64,000 bases of DNA from Bacteroidales bacterium UBA3810 (lineage in GTDB: Bacteria > Bacteroidota > Bacteroidia > Bacteroidales > Paludibacteraceae). The stretch spans positions 125,061-189,060 of the forward strand of contig DFEE01000020.1 in assembly GCA_002368645.1 (NCBI GenBank), read 5' to 3'. The position numbers were made by a program, and so were the translations under genes. How positions within the stretch are numbered: position 1 is the first letter of the stretch; each line of letters starts with the position of its first letter. This document shows, piece after piece, positions 35,067 through 41,496 of this stretch. Below the pieces are notes generated by a model. It was not told the origin of the DNA. It saw only the letters and a list, made by a program, of their open reading frames with translations, and searched no databases.

Positions 35067-35125
35067 AACATCTGAGCAACACGTGAGCCTATAAAACCTG
35101 CTATGCCGGTTAAAAGTATTTTCAT
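35057..35125 (-). pseudogene. N-terminal remnant of an NAD-dependent epimerase/dehydratase
   Basis: ATG at 35125 opens MKILLTGIAGFIGSRVAQML, then AQR, the start of a short-chain epimerase with the TGxxGFIG NAD-binding glycine motif. After about 23 codons the sequence switches into the glf remnant in another frame. The junction at about 35060-35070 is a deletion fusing the 5' end of one gene to the 3' end of another. Confidence 0.75.
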
Positions 35126-35274
35126 CTTGTTTTAATTAGTTATTGGTGTAATATTCATTGTTTCGTAGAGTACAATCAAGGATTTTATTTTTCCCTTTAA
35201 TTTACCTTCTATTTACCCTTCAATCTCGTGACCATCTCACGATCATCGTGAATGTCTTTGATGGGTGTTTGATA

Positions 35275-35291
35275 TATTATGTTTGATGTGT
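35275..35291. repeat. 17-bp direct repeat, left of abiE
   Basis: TATTATGTTTGATGTGT is repeated exactly at 36921-36937. The two copies frame the abiEi-abiEii operon and its promoter, about 1.65 kb apart. Confidence 0.75.
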
Positions 35292-35376
35292 TATGTGTTC
35301 CAAACAAAGCAAAATGTCATATTTTATATAGGAAATGCAGAAAAATTGCATTTATTGTCAAAAATATTACAATTTA

Positions 35377-35408
35377 TTTGCATATATGATTAAAAAGTAG
35401 TATCTTTG
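35377..35408 (+). promoter_or_regulatory. Promoter of the abiE operon
   Basis: TTTG at 35377-35380 and TATCTTTG at 35401-35408 with a 20-bp spacer, 17 bp upstream of the abiEi start codon. AbiEi antitoxins repress their own promoter by binding inverted repeats; I see no strong inverted repeat overlapping this element. Confidence 0.8.
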
Positions 35409-35425
35409 CAGCAAATTTTGGAATC

Positions 35426-36052
35426 ATGAATAATGTATTGCACAATTTAGGCAACATTCCTGTTACTGCCGCAACGTTACGTAATGTGCTACCAAACCGT
35501 AATTCGTTTGCACACTACATCAGTAGCAAGGAACTCTCCGGAGAGATCATCCGACTAAAGCAAGGTCTTTATGTCGTCTCTCCCGATGTTTCCGGCAAGC
35601 CGATCAATAACTTACTTATTGCCAATAGTTTATACGGACCATCGTATGTCTCCTTCCATACAGCCCTTGGTTTCTATGGCTTGATTGACGATGTTGTGCA
35701 GACGACAATCTCTGCCTCTTTTCGTCTCAATAAGCAGTATGACACACCTGTTGGACGCTTTGAATACATACAATTACCATCTGCCTATTATCCGATAGGT
35801 ATCACGCAGGCTCAAAGCGAAAACATGCCGTTTCTTATAGCCTCTCCAGAAAAAGCGCTTTGCGATCTAATTATCCGCACGCCGAAACTTCTTTTTCGTT
35901 CCAAGAAAGACGTAATCACGTATCTGGAGGACGATCTGCGATTTGATACCGAGTCGCTGTCCTCTATGGACATCTCCGTTTTTCAGGCTTGCGCGGAAAA
36001 GGGCTACAAATCAACATCTATTCAACAATTGATAAATGTCATTAGCCAATGA
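35426..36052 (+). CDS. AbiEi-type antitoxin (type IV toxin-antitoxin)
   Basis: 208-residue antitoxin and probable autorepressor. The N-terminal third is a winged-helix unit (SFAHYISSKELSGEIIRLKQ, GLYVVSPD), followed by NLLIANSLYGPSYVSFHTAL and FGYIQLPSAYY-like strands (YIQLPSAYYPIG), and ASPEKALCDLII, a block characteristic of the AbiEi C-terminal domain. In AbiE systems the antitoxin neutralises the toxin's effect rather than binding it stably. Its stop overlaps the toxin start as ATGA. Confidence 0.87.
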   Translation: MNNVLHNLGNIPVTAATLRNVLPNRNSFAHYISSKELSGEIIRLKQGLYVVSPDVSGKPINNLLIANSLYGPSYVSFHTALGFYGLIDDVVQTTISASFRLNKQYDTPVGRFEYIQLPSAYYPIGITQAQSENMPFLIASPEKALCDLIIRTPKLLFRSKKDVITYLEDDLRFDTESLSSMDISVFQACAEKGYKSTSIQQLINVISQ

Positions 36053-36873
36053 ATCCTATTTATAACACCATGTTGGCGGCATACCCGCAAACCACTCCCA
36101 ATGAGCGTCACAATGCACAGATTGAGGTAGCACAGCAGGTCGTTTTAGCCGGTTTGGCTCGTAGCGATTTCTTTGCTCATGCGGCATTTTATGGAGGTAC
36201 CTGTTTGCGTATCTTCCACGGGCTTCCACGCTTCTCCGAAGATATGGATTTCTCGTTGCTCCAAAACAATAAGAATTTTGATTGGACAAAATATTTTCCT
36301 TATATTGAGCAAGAGTTTTTATCCTTGGGCAGGCAGGTTGTTATCACCAAAAAAGATAAGCGTACCTTTGGTAAAGTGGAATCCGCTTTTCTGAAAGACA
36401 ACACAGAAGTCTATAATCTGCAATTTCAAACCGAAAAGTCCATCAAAATCAAGATCGAAGCAGATACATGTCCTCCGCTTGATTTTCAGACCGAGCAGAA
36501 ACTTCTGATGCAGCCTTATTCTTTCTACACGCGTTGTTTCGCCTTGCCGGATTTGTTTGCAGGGAAGATGCATGCACTACTTTACCGTCAATGGAAAAGC
36601 CGTGTCAAAGGACGTGATTGGTACGACTTTGAATGGTATGTGCGTAATCGGATTCCTCTGCATTTTGCCCATCTGCAAGCTCGTGCAAAACAATTCAACA
36701 ACGAAGATTTGACACCGGATGCGTTTGCGCAAAAACTGCGTGAGACAATACAATCTGTAGATCTCAACTTGGTGAAGGCGGATGTCTCACCATTCCTTGT
36801 TCATCCTCAGGAAACAGAAATCTGGTCTAACGATTATTTTATGCAAATAGCCGATCGGATTCAGCTTAACTGA
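36049..36873 (+). CDS. AbiEii/AbiGii nucleotidyltransferase toxin
   Basis: 274-residue toxin of the AbiEii/MenT family. The nucleotidyltransferase core is FYGGTCLRIFHGLPRFSEDM (about 48-66), with GG 49-50, R54 and the metal-binding SEDMDF (63-68). A second signature, DLFAGKMHALLYRQW then KGRDWYDFEWY (about 165-198), contains the conserved lysine and aspartate of motif III/IV. Family members block growth by adding nucleotides to tRNA acceptor ends and give phage abortive infection. Translationally coupled to abiEi by a 4-bp overlap. Confidence 0.9.
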   Translation: MNPIYNTMLAAYPQTTPNERHNAQIEVAQQVVLAGLARSDFFAHAAFYGGTCLRIFHGLPRFSEDMDFSLLQNNKNFDWTKYFPYIEQEFLSLGRQVVITKKDKRTFGKVESAFLKDNTEVYNLQFQTEKSIKIKIEADTCPPLDFQTEQKLLMQPYSFYTRCFALPDLFAGKMHALLYRQWKSRVKGRDWYDFEWYVRNRIPLHFAHLQARAKQFNNEDLTPDAFAQKLRETIQSVDLNLVKADVSPFLVHPQETEIWSNDYFMQIADRIQLN

Positions 36874-36920
36874 TTGCTTTGTTTGAAATACGTCAAAGAT
36901 CATGTGCTCTATGAGCAATG

Positions 36921-36937
36921 TATTATGTTTGATGTGT
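36921..36937. repeat. 17-bp direct repeat, right of abiE
   Basis: Exact copy of 35275-35291, starting 47 bp after the abiEii stop. A GC-rich imperfect hairpin (CCCG ... CGGG) follows at about 36955-36990 and may end the abiE transcript. Confidence 0.75.
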
Positions 36938-37002
36938 GTTACACTATACACCCGGAGCGTCCCCCCGATAAACGGGAGGAGTGGCCTCCGCCGAGAAGGG
37001 TC

Positions 37003-37392
37003 TTACCTCAATCCTTTCTCCGTTCCGGGTAATCCGGCTTCTTTGCGCATTTGACGCTGGAGGACAGATTGAACATAACGATCCAAACGCAAATAAATAT
37101 GGCGCTTGCCGGTTTTGCGGTCAACAGGAGCATCGGGTTCGGGCTCGTTGAGTTGAGCGTGCCAGCGGCGGCTCCATTCGGTTTTGCGGACGGGGTCGGA
37201 GAGTTCCTCCAACGCCATCGTCATTGAGCGGTGGAAGATAGAGGCGTTGCGGAGTTCTCCCTCACGGAGCGGGTACTTCTCGTAGTCGCGGGGCTTGGCG
37301 ACGAAATATGCTTCTTCTGCACCATAGCCTACTATAACGCCTTCCTCATCGCGGTAGGTCTTACGACGTCTGACTAAACTTTTTGGTTTCAT
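37003..37392 (-). CDS. Small basic protein of unknown function (129 aa)
   Basis: I do not recognise a named family. The protein is rich in Arg, Lys and Glu, with no signal peptide or membrane segment. Conserved-looking stretches are LVRRRKTYRDEEGVIVGYGA, EEAYFVAKPRDYEKYPLREG, and a C-terminal helix with DRYVQSVLQRQMRKEAG. Its composition would suit nucleic-acid or ribosome binding. It is preceded by a structured leader (37429-37542) and, further upstream on the same strand, by the ~410-nt RNA whose terminator ends at about 37637, so it is probably separately expressed. Confidence 0.68.
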   Translation of the reverse strand: MKPKSLVRRRKTYRDEEGVIVGYGAEEAYFVAKPRDYEKYPLREGELRNASIFHRSMTMALEELSDPVRKTEWSRRWHAQLNEPEPDAPVDRKTGKRHIYLRLDRYVQSVLQRQMRKEAGLPGTEKGLR

Positions 37393-37428
37393 ACTATTCT
37401 ATTTTTTTAACAAAAACATAGATAAACC

Positions 37429-37542
37429 CTTTGAGTGCTTTCGCACTACGTGCTTTGTATTTCGTGCTAAAACTACTTGTAAGCGAGCTTCCAGATAGTT
37501 CTATCTCGGAATTCCACACCCTTACGGGTAAAGCACTCAAAG
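37429..37542 (-). ncRNA. Structured leader candidate upstream of the 129-aa gene
   Basis: Closing arms CTTTGAGTGCTTT (37530-37542) and AAAGCACTCAAAG (37429-37441) pair perfectly over 13 bp on the minus strand. Inside are ACCC-GTAA-GGGT (GNRA-type loop) and TTCCgAGATAGaaCTATCTGGAA (10 bp). The 3' arm can alternatively form GTGC-GAAA-GCAC, which competes with the closing helix. It ends about 37 bp before the ORF start. This looks like a regulatory leader or small RNA; no known class recognised. Confidence 0.5.
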
Positions 37543-37636
37543 CCATAAACCTAAAAAAACATTATTTTTCTTCTTTGTCCAAAATTATCCAAAATGATCC
37601 CAAAATTGCTTTTAGTCAACAATTAAACAATTATAC

Positions 37637-37691
37637 AAAAAAGCCCATCTTAACAGTTCTCCGGCGTTTGTCGGATCGTTGTTAAGATGGG
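37637..37691 (-). terminator. Rho-independent terminator of the ~410-nt RNA
   Basis: On the minus strand CCCATCTTAAC pairs with GTTAAGATGGG over 11 bp (37681-37691 with 37644-37654), with an inner TCCG/CGGA pairing, followed by CTTTTTTG. A strong intrinsic terminator shape. Confidence 0.75.
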
Positions 37692-38045
37692 GACAATAAA
37701 TGCTATTCAGTACAATCTGATTGCTTATGTCAAGCCCGGACATCAAAAAACGCGGATCTCTTCTCTTGCTTATCCGCTACTGAGGTCCTAGGAAAACCGA
37801 AAGATTCAAATAAACAATGCAGAAACCCACGCAGTGTATATACGTACACACGTGTCCATAGATATGGCACACGCAAGTGTATAATACACCCCACGAGCAT
37901 CTACTATTACTTGTTTTTGTAATCTTTCGACTATTTGAAATTTCCTAGGTTTCAGTAGTCAAAAACAAGCGTTAGTAAACGCCATACAATATGTCTGCAA
38001 TCCCACCCTCGCGTATCTACGCTGACACCCCAAGCGTGAGTTTGC
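37637..38045 (-). ncRNA. Candidate ~410-nt structured RNA with own promoter and terminator
   Basis: Transcript predicted from the promoter at 38050-38081 to the terminator at 37637-37691. No significant ORF. Helices seen: CTTGTTTTTG (37960-37969) with CAAAAACAAG (37910-37919), enclosing GACTA / TAGTC; a 56-nt imperfect hairpin at 37834-37889 closed by GTGTAT / ATACAC; GCGGAT / ATCCGC (37752-37777); and near the 5' end ACGCT / AGCGT and GCGT-AGAT-ACGC. CCTAGG occurs in two parts (37787-37792, 37944-37949), could pair with each other or itself. Motifs of tmRNA, RNase P and 6S RNA were looked for and not found. Confidence 0.55.
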
Positions 38046-38049
38046 GCTG

Positions 38050-38081
38050 CAAAGTTATAACTATTTTTTGATATATGCAAA
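38050..38081 (-). promoter_or_regulatory. Promoter of the ~410-nt RNA
   Basis: TTTG at 38078-38081 and TAACTTTG at 38050-38057 on the minus strand with a 20-bp spacer. No ORF follows within 600 nt, so it drives an RNA. Confidence 0.72.
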
Positions 38082-38407
38082 TAATTCTGCATTTTGTGAA
38101 GAAAAAATACTAAATAACCCCCATTGGCGGAATAAATCTATTGCTGCCATAGTCTGTCATTTATTTGGTAATTAACAGACTGACAAGAGAAAACTAACCC
38201 CGAATACTATTCAGAGAGCCCATACAGCGTAAGGTCAGCGCAACCTCTGCTGCGTGAAGATGAGTAAAAAGAAAGGTAGGAGATTTATAACGGATCCATA
38301 ACGGATCTATAAAGGTGGTCGCGGAGTAGTCACTGTCGAGATCGAGATAACAACTCTGCGGCTAATCAGAAAAGAAATCGAAAAAGGTTGGGCTTATTTA
38401 AACTAAT
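38082..38407. other. Gene-free stretch at the right island edge
   Basis: No gene recognised. It contains the right 39-bp inverted repeat (38286-38324). The rest has no ORF with familiar residues and no strong hairpin. Confidence 0.5.
38286..38324. repeat. Right 39-bp island-flanking inverted repeat
   Basis: Reverse complement of 23418-23456 with a single mismatch (GGATCC here, GGATCT in the other). It includes GGATCTATAAAGGTGGTCGC. It lies just outside the terminator of glyS. Confidence 0.8.
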
Positions 38408-38439
38408 AAGGGGATGTGCCAGTTTTGACACATCCCCTT
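38408..38439 (-). terminator. Terminator hairpin downstream of glyS
   Basis: AAGGGGATGTG (38408-38418) and CACATCCCCTT (38429-38439) form an 11-bp stem 19 bp after the glyS stop. The downstream U-content on the minus strand is modest. Confidence 0.7.
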
Positions 38440-38457
38440 GACATATCAGAAATACTA

Positions 38458-40005
38458 TTATTCAGCAAGTGACCTTAAGAGATGTGACATATCAACCGCC
38501 TTAAGAATCATGTCACGCAGGTCGTTAATATGCACTCTTTCCTGATGCATATCATCGCGGAAACGCACCGTAACGGTGTTATCCACTAAGGTATCGTGAT
38601 CGACCGTAACACAGAAAGGTGTACCGATAGCATCCTGGCGACGATAACGTTTGCCAATAGAGTCTTTTTCATCATAAGTTGTCTTGACATCAAAGCGTAG
38701 AGAATTGAGTATTTCCTGTGCTTTTTCAGGCAGTCCATCCTTGCGTACGAGCGGCATAACGCAACATTTGACAGGAGCCAGTACGGCAGGGAGATGTAGT
38801 ACAACTCGGCTGTCGCCACCCTCAAGCGGCTGTTCCTCATAGCTACCACAGAGTATGCTCAAGAACATACGGTCCACACCGATAGAGGTCTCAATGACAT
38901 AAGGAGTATAGCTTTCCGATGTTTCCGGATCGAAGTATTCAATCTTTTTACCGGAGAACTTAGCATGCTGTGAGAGGTCGAAATTGGTGCGGCTATGAAT
39001 ACCTTCCACCTCTTTAAAACCAAATGGCATTTCGAACTCGATGTCGGTTGCGGCATTGGCATAGTGGGCGAGTTTTTCGTGGTCATGGAAGCGGTACTTA
39101 TTATCACCGAGTCCAAGCGCCTTATGCCATGCGAGACGTTGGGTTTTCCAGTACTTGAACCAATCCATTTCGGTTCCCGGTTTGATAAAGAACTGCATCT
39201 CCATTTGCTCAAATTCCCTCATACGGAAGACGAATTGGCGTGCTACAATTTCGTTGCGGAAGGCTTTACCTATTTGCGCGATGCCGAAAGGCAGTTTCAT
39301 GCGTCCGGTTTTTTGGACATTGAGGTAGTTGACAAAGATACCCTGTGCCGTTTCGGGACGGAGATAAATCTTCATGGCGCCATCGGCGGTAGAGCCCATT
39401 TCGGTTTGGAACATCAGGTTAAATTGCCTTACATCAGTCCAGTTGCGTGTACCGGAAATGGGGCAAGCGATTTCCTCATCCAAGATGATTTGCTTGAGCT
39501 CATTAAGGTCATTATCGTTCATCGCCTTTTTATAGCGCTCATGGAGAGCATCAAAGTGCTGTTGATGTTCCAGTACTCGCGGATTGGTTTGTCTGAACAT
39601 CGTTTCATCAAACGAGTCACCAAAACGTTTTGCCGCTTTTTCTACCTCCTTATTGATTTTCTCCTCAATCTTAGCGAGTTGGTCTTCGATAAGGACATCG
39701 GCGCGGTACCGTTTTTTAGAATCTTTGTTATCAATAAGCGGATCATTAAACGCATCGACATGTCCTGATGCTTTCCAAACAGTCGGGTGCATGAAAATCG
39801 CAGCATCAATGCCGACGATATTATCGTGCAAGCGTGTCATGAAATCCCACCAATAGCGTTTGATGTTATTTTTGAGTTCAACGCCGTTTTGACCATAGTC
39901 ATAGACAGCACCCAAGCCATCATAAATTTCAGAGGAAGGAAAGACAAAACCGTATTCCTTGCAGTGTGAAACGAGTTTTTTAAAAGTTTCTTCTTGTGTA
40001 GCCAT
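38458..40005 (-). CDS. glyS: Glycyl-tRNA synthetase
   Basis: 515-residue class II synthetase of the eukaryotic-like dimeric type used by Bacteroidetes. It charges tRNA-Gly. Recognised by EYGFVFPSSEIYDGLGAVYD, RADVLIEDQLAK, the motif 2 region FRNEIVARQFVFRMREFEQM, SRTNFDLSQHAKFSGK, IETSIGVDRMFLSILCGSYE (motif 3 region) and a C-terminal anticodon-binding domain (KCCVMPLVRKDGLPEKA). It follows the antiporter gene by 18 bp and ends at the terminator hairpin by the island. Full length. Confidence 0.96.
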   Translation of the reverse strand: MATQEETFKKLVSHCKEYGFVFPSSEIYDGLGAVYDYGQNGVELKNNIKRYWWDFMTRLHDNIVGIDAAIFMHPTVWKASGHVDAFNDPLIDNKDSKKRYRADVLIEDQLAKIEEKINKEVEKAAKRFGDSFDETMFRQTNPRVLEHQQHFDALHERYKKAMNDNDLNELKQIILDEEIACPISGTRNWTDVRQFNLMFQTEMGSTADGAMKIYLRPETAQGIFVNYLNVQKTGRMKLPFGIAQIGKAFRNEIVARQFVFRMREFEQMEMQFFIKPGTEMDWFKYWKTQRLAWHKALGLGDNKYRFHDHEKLAHYANAATDIEFEMPFGFKEVEGIHSRTNFDLSQHAKFSGKKIEYFDPETSESYTPYVIETSIGVDRMFLSILCGSYEEQPLEGGDSRVVLHLPAVLAPVKCCVMPLVRKDGLPEKAQEILNSLRFDVKTTYDEKDSIGKRYRRQDAIGTPFCVTVDHDTLVDNTVTVRFRDDMHQERVHINDLRDMILKAVDMSHLLRSLAE

Positions 40006-40023
40006 ATTATGATTGAAAATTGA

Positions 40024-41376
40024 TTATAGGAATATGAGTTGTACCAATATATAGACAGGCAGTAAGATAATCAAACTGAACTTAAGCATATATCCGAAGA
40101 AAGAAGGCATGGAGATGCCATCCTCTTCTGCAATAGCTTTCACCATGAAGTTAGGTCCGTTACCTATATAAGTCATAGACCCAAAGAATACCGCACCGAT
40201 AGATATAGCCTTAAGCAGGAGTTCGGGTACACCGGCAACGAAAGTTGTGCCGTTAAAGACGCCATCTCCATGTATAAGCACACCCGATGCGGCAGCGTCA
40301 AGAGCTTCCGGCAGACCGGATGCGAGTCCATGGAAGGCTACAGCCGTTGGTGTATTATCCAAGAATGAGCTCAAGAGTCCGGTAGCGTAGTAGAAGTGCC
40401 ATACCTCGGACAGTCCGAGAGCAGCCGCATTTTCCTTAAGATAGATAAGCGCAGGTGCCATAGTCGTGAAGATACCGAGGAAGAGCGCAGCAACTTCCAA
40501 GATAGGTGCCCAAGTGTATTTATTGTCCTCATAACGGACCTTACGTGGAGTTGTGACGAGGGAGAGAACCATCAGAATAATCATCGCTATTTCTCTGAGG
40601 TACTTGAGGTAGAGCGGTGCATCTTCAGCACCCATGGCCGGAATAGTACCGGCATTAAGGAAGGCAACAGCAGCCACAATGCCTATCAGCCAAAGGAAAT
40701 TAATGGAACCGGTAAGTCGGAGCGATTCCTGCTCACGCGAGTCAGCAGAGAGGTTCTGCCATGGTTCTTTGCGATAATAATAGGTATCGGCAAGGAAGTA
40801 CAGCACCAGAAGAATAACGCCCGTCAAGAGCCATTCCGCCCACATGGAGCTAAACCATGTAAAGGATGCGCCACGCAGGAAGAGCATAAACAATGGAGGA
40901 TCGCCAAGGGGAGTCATCAGTCCACCGCAGTTAGCCACTAAGGCAATAAAGAAAAGGACGGTATGAACTTTATGAGAGCGTTGTTGGTTAGTGGCGAGCA
41001 CAGGTCGTATGAGCAGCATAGCAGCTCCGGTTGTGCCCATAATACTTGCGAGAACAAAACCAATCGCTAAGAACAGCGTATTCACCCAAGGTTTCGCTTT
41101 GATATCGCCGGATAGATGTATTCCTCCGGTAATAACGAAAAGGGATAAAAGCAGAATAATAAACGGCACATAATCAAAGAAGATCGTGTCAATAAGTTCT
41201 TCCGAGAGTCCGTTGACTACCATGAAGATAGCAATCGGCAAACCGAGGACAACCGAGACGATCAGCTTATTGAGATTTTTCTCCCACCATTTTTCGGCAA
41301 TCATCGGTGCGATTGCAATCATAAGGAGCATAATTCCAAAGGGAATCATCGCCCACGCCGGCATTGCGTATTCCAT
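40024..41376 (-). CDS. nhaD: NhaD-type sodium:proton antiporter
   Basis: 450-residue membrane protein of the ion transporter superfamily (NhaD/ArsB/citrate permease fold). It has about 11-12 hydrophobic segments, with family blocks GTTGAAMLLIRPVL, FFIALVANCGGLMTPLGDPP, SSFLDNTPTAVAFHGLASG and YIGNGPNFMVKAIAEE. The SSFLDNTPTA and GGLMTPLGDPP re-entrant loops are typical of NhaD. It exports Na+ in exchange for protons. No exact consensus promoter was found upstream; the 120 bp before it hold only a weak TAAAATTG. Probably co-transcribed with glyS. Confidence 0.88.
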   Translation of the reverse strand: MEYAMPAWAMIPFGIMLLMIAIAPMIAEKWWEKNLNKLIVSVVLGLPIAIFMVVNGLSEELIDTIFFDYVPFIILLLSLFVITGGIHLSGDIKAKPWVNTLFLAIGFVLASIMGTTGAAMLLIRPVLATNQQRSHKVHTVLFFIALVANCGGLMTPLGDPPLFMLFLRGASFTWFSSMWAEWLLTGVILLVLYFLADTYYYRKEPWQNLSADSREQESLRLTGSINFLWLIGIVAAVAFLNAGTIPAMGAEDAPLYLKYLREIAMIILMVLSLVTTPRKVRYEDNKYTWAPILEVAALFLGIFTTMAPALIYLKENAAALGLSEVWHFYYATGLLSSFLDNTPTAVAFHGLASGLPEALDAAASGVLIHGDGVFNGTTFVAGVPELLLKAISIGAVFFGSMTYIGNGPNFMVKAIAEEDGISMPSFFGYMLKFSLIILLPVYILVQLIFL

Positions 41377-41496
41377 AATTATTGTTATTTAATTTTTGTA
41401 TTTAAATATTCACGCGCCAATTTTACGAAATAAATCAAATCAATTTAGTATCCTATAACGATCTCTTCTCTGGGGTACGGTAGAGGTACGATGAGG

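Larger units (their letters stand above)
35126..35425. other. Gene-free stretch upstream of abiE
   Basis: No ORF of note. It contains the left 17-bp direct repeat (35275-35291), a short palindromic patch near 35226-35250 (TCGTGACCATCTCACGA) and the abiE promoter at 35377-35408. Confidence 0.55.

Noticed and set aside
36955..36990. Same palindromic element as 23280-23376
   Set aside because: Both have C-run, ATAAA/TAAA loop and G-run, but outer arms do not match, so a common origin is not supported.
37431..37685. 84-codon plus-strand frame
   Set aside because: It overlaps the structured leader and the terminator of the minus-strand RNA, and its translation has no familiar features.
37637..38045. 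tmRNA, RNase P RNA or 6S RNA for the ~410-nt transcript
   Set aside because: No tRNA-like ends or T-loop, no ALAA-type tag frame, no GAGGAAAGTCC core and no 6S-like single long bubble were seen. A lone GTCCGGGCTT match is too short and wrongly placed.
37637..38045. Retron msr-msd or group II intron remnant
   Set aside because: Long hairpins are present but no reverse transcriptase is encoded nearby and no intron domain V catalytic pattern is visible.
23418..38324. Transposon or integrative element with recombinase
   Set aside because: Inverted repeats are present, but no transposase, integrase, relaxase or phage gene was found between them.
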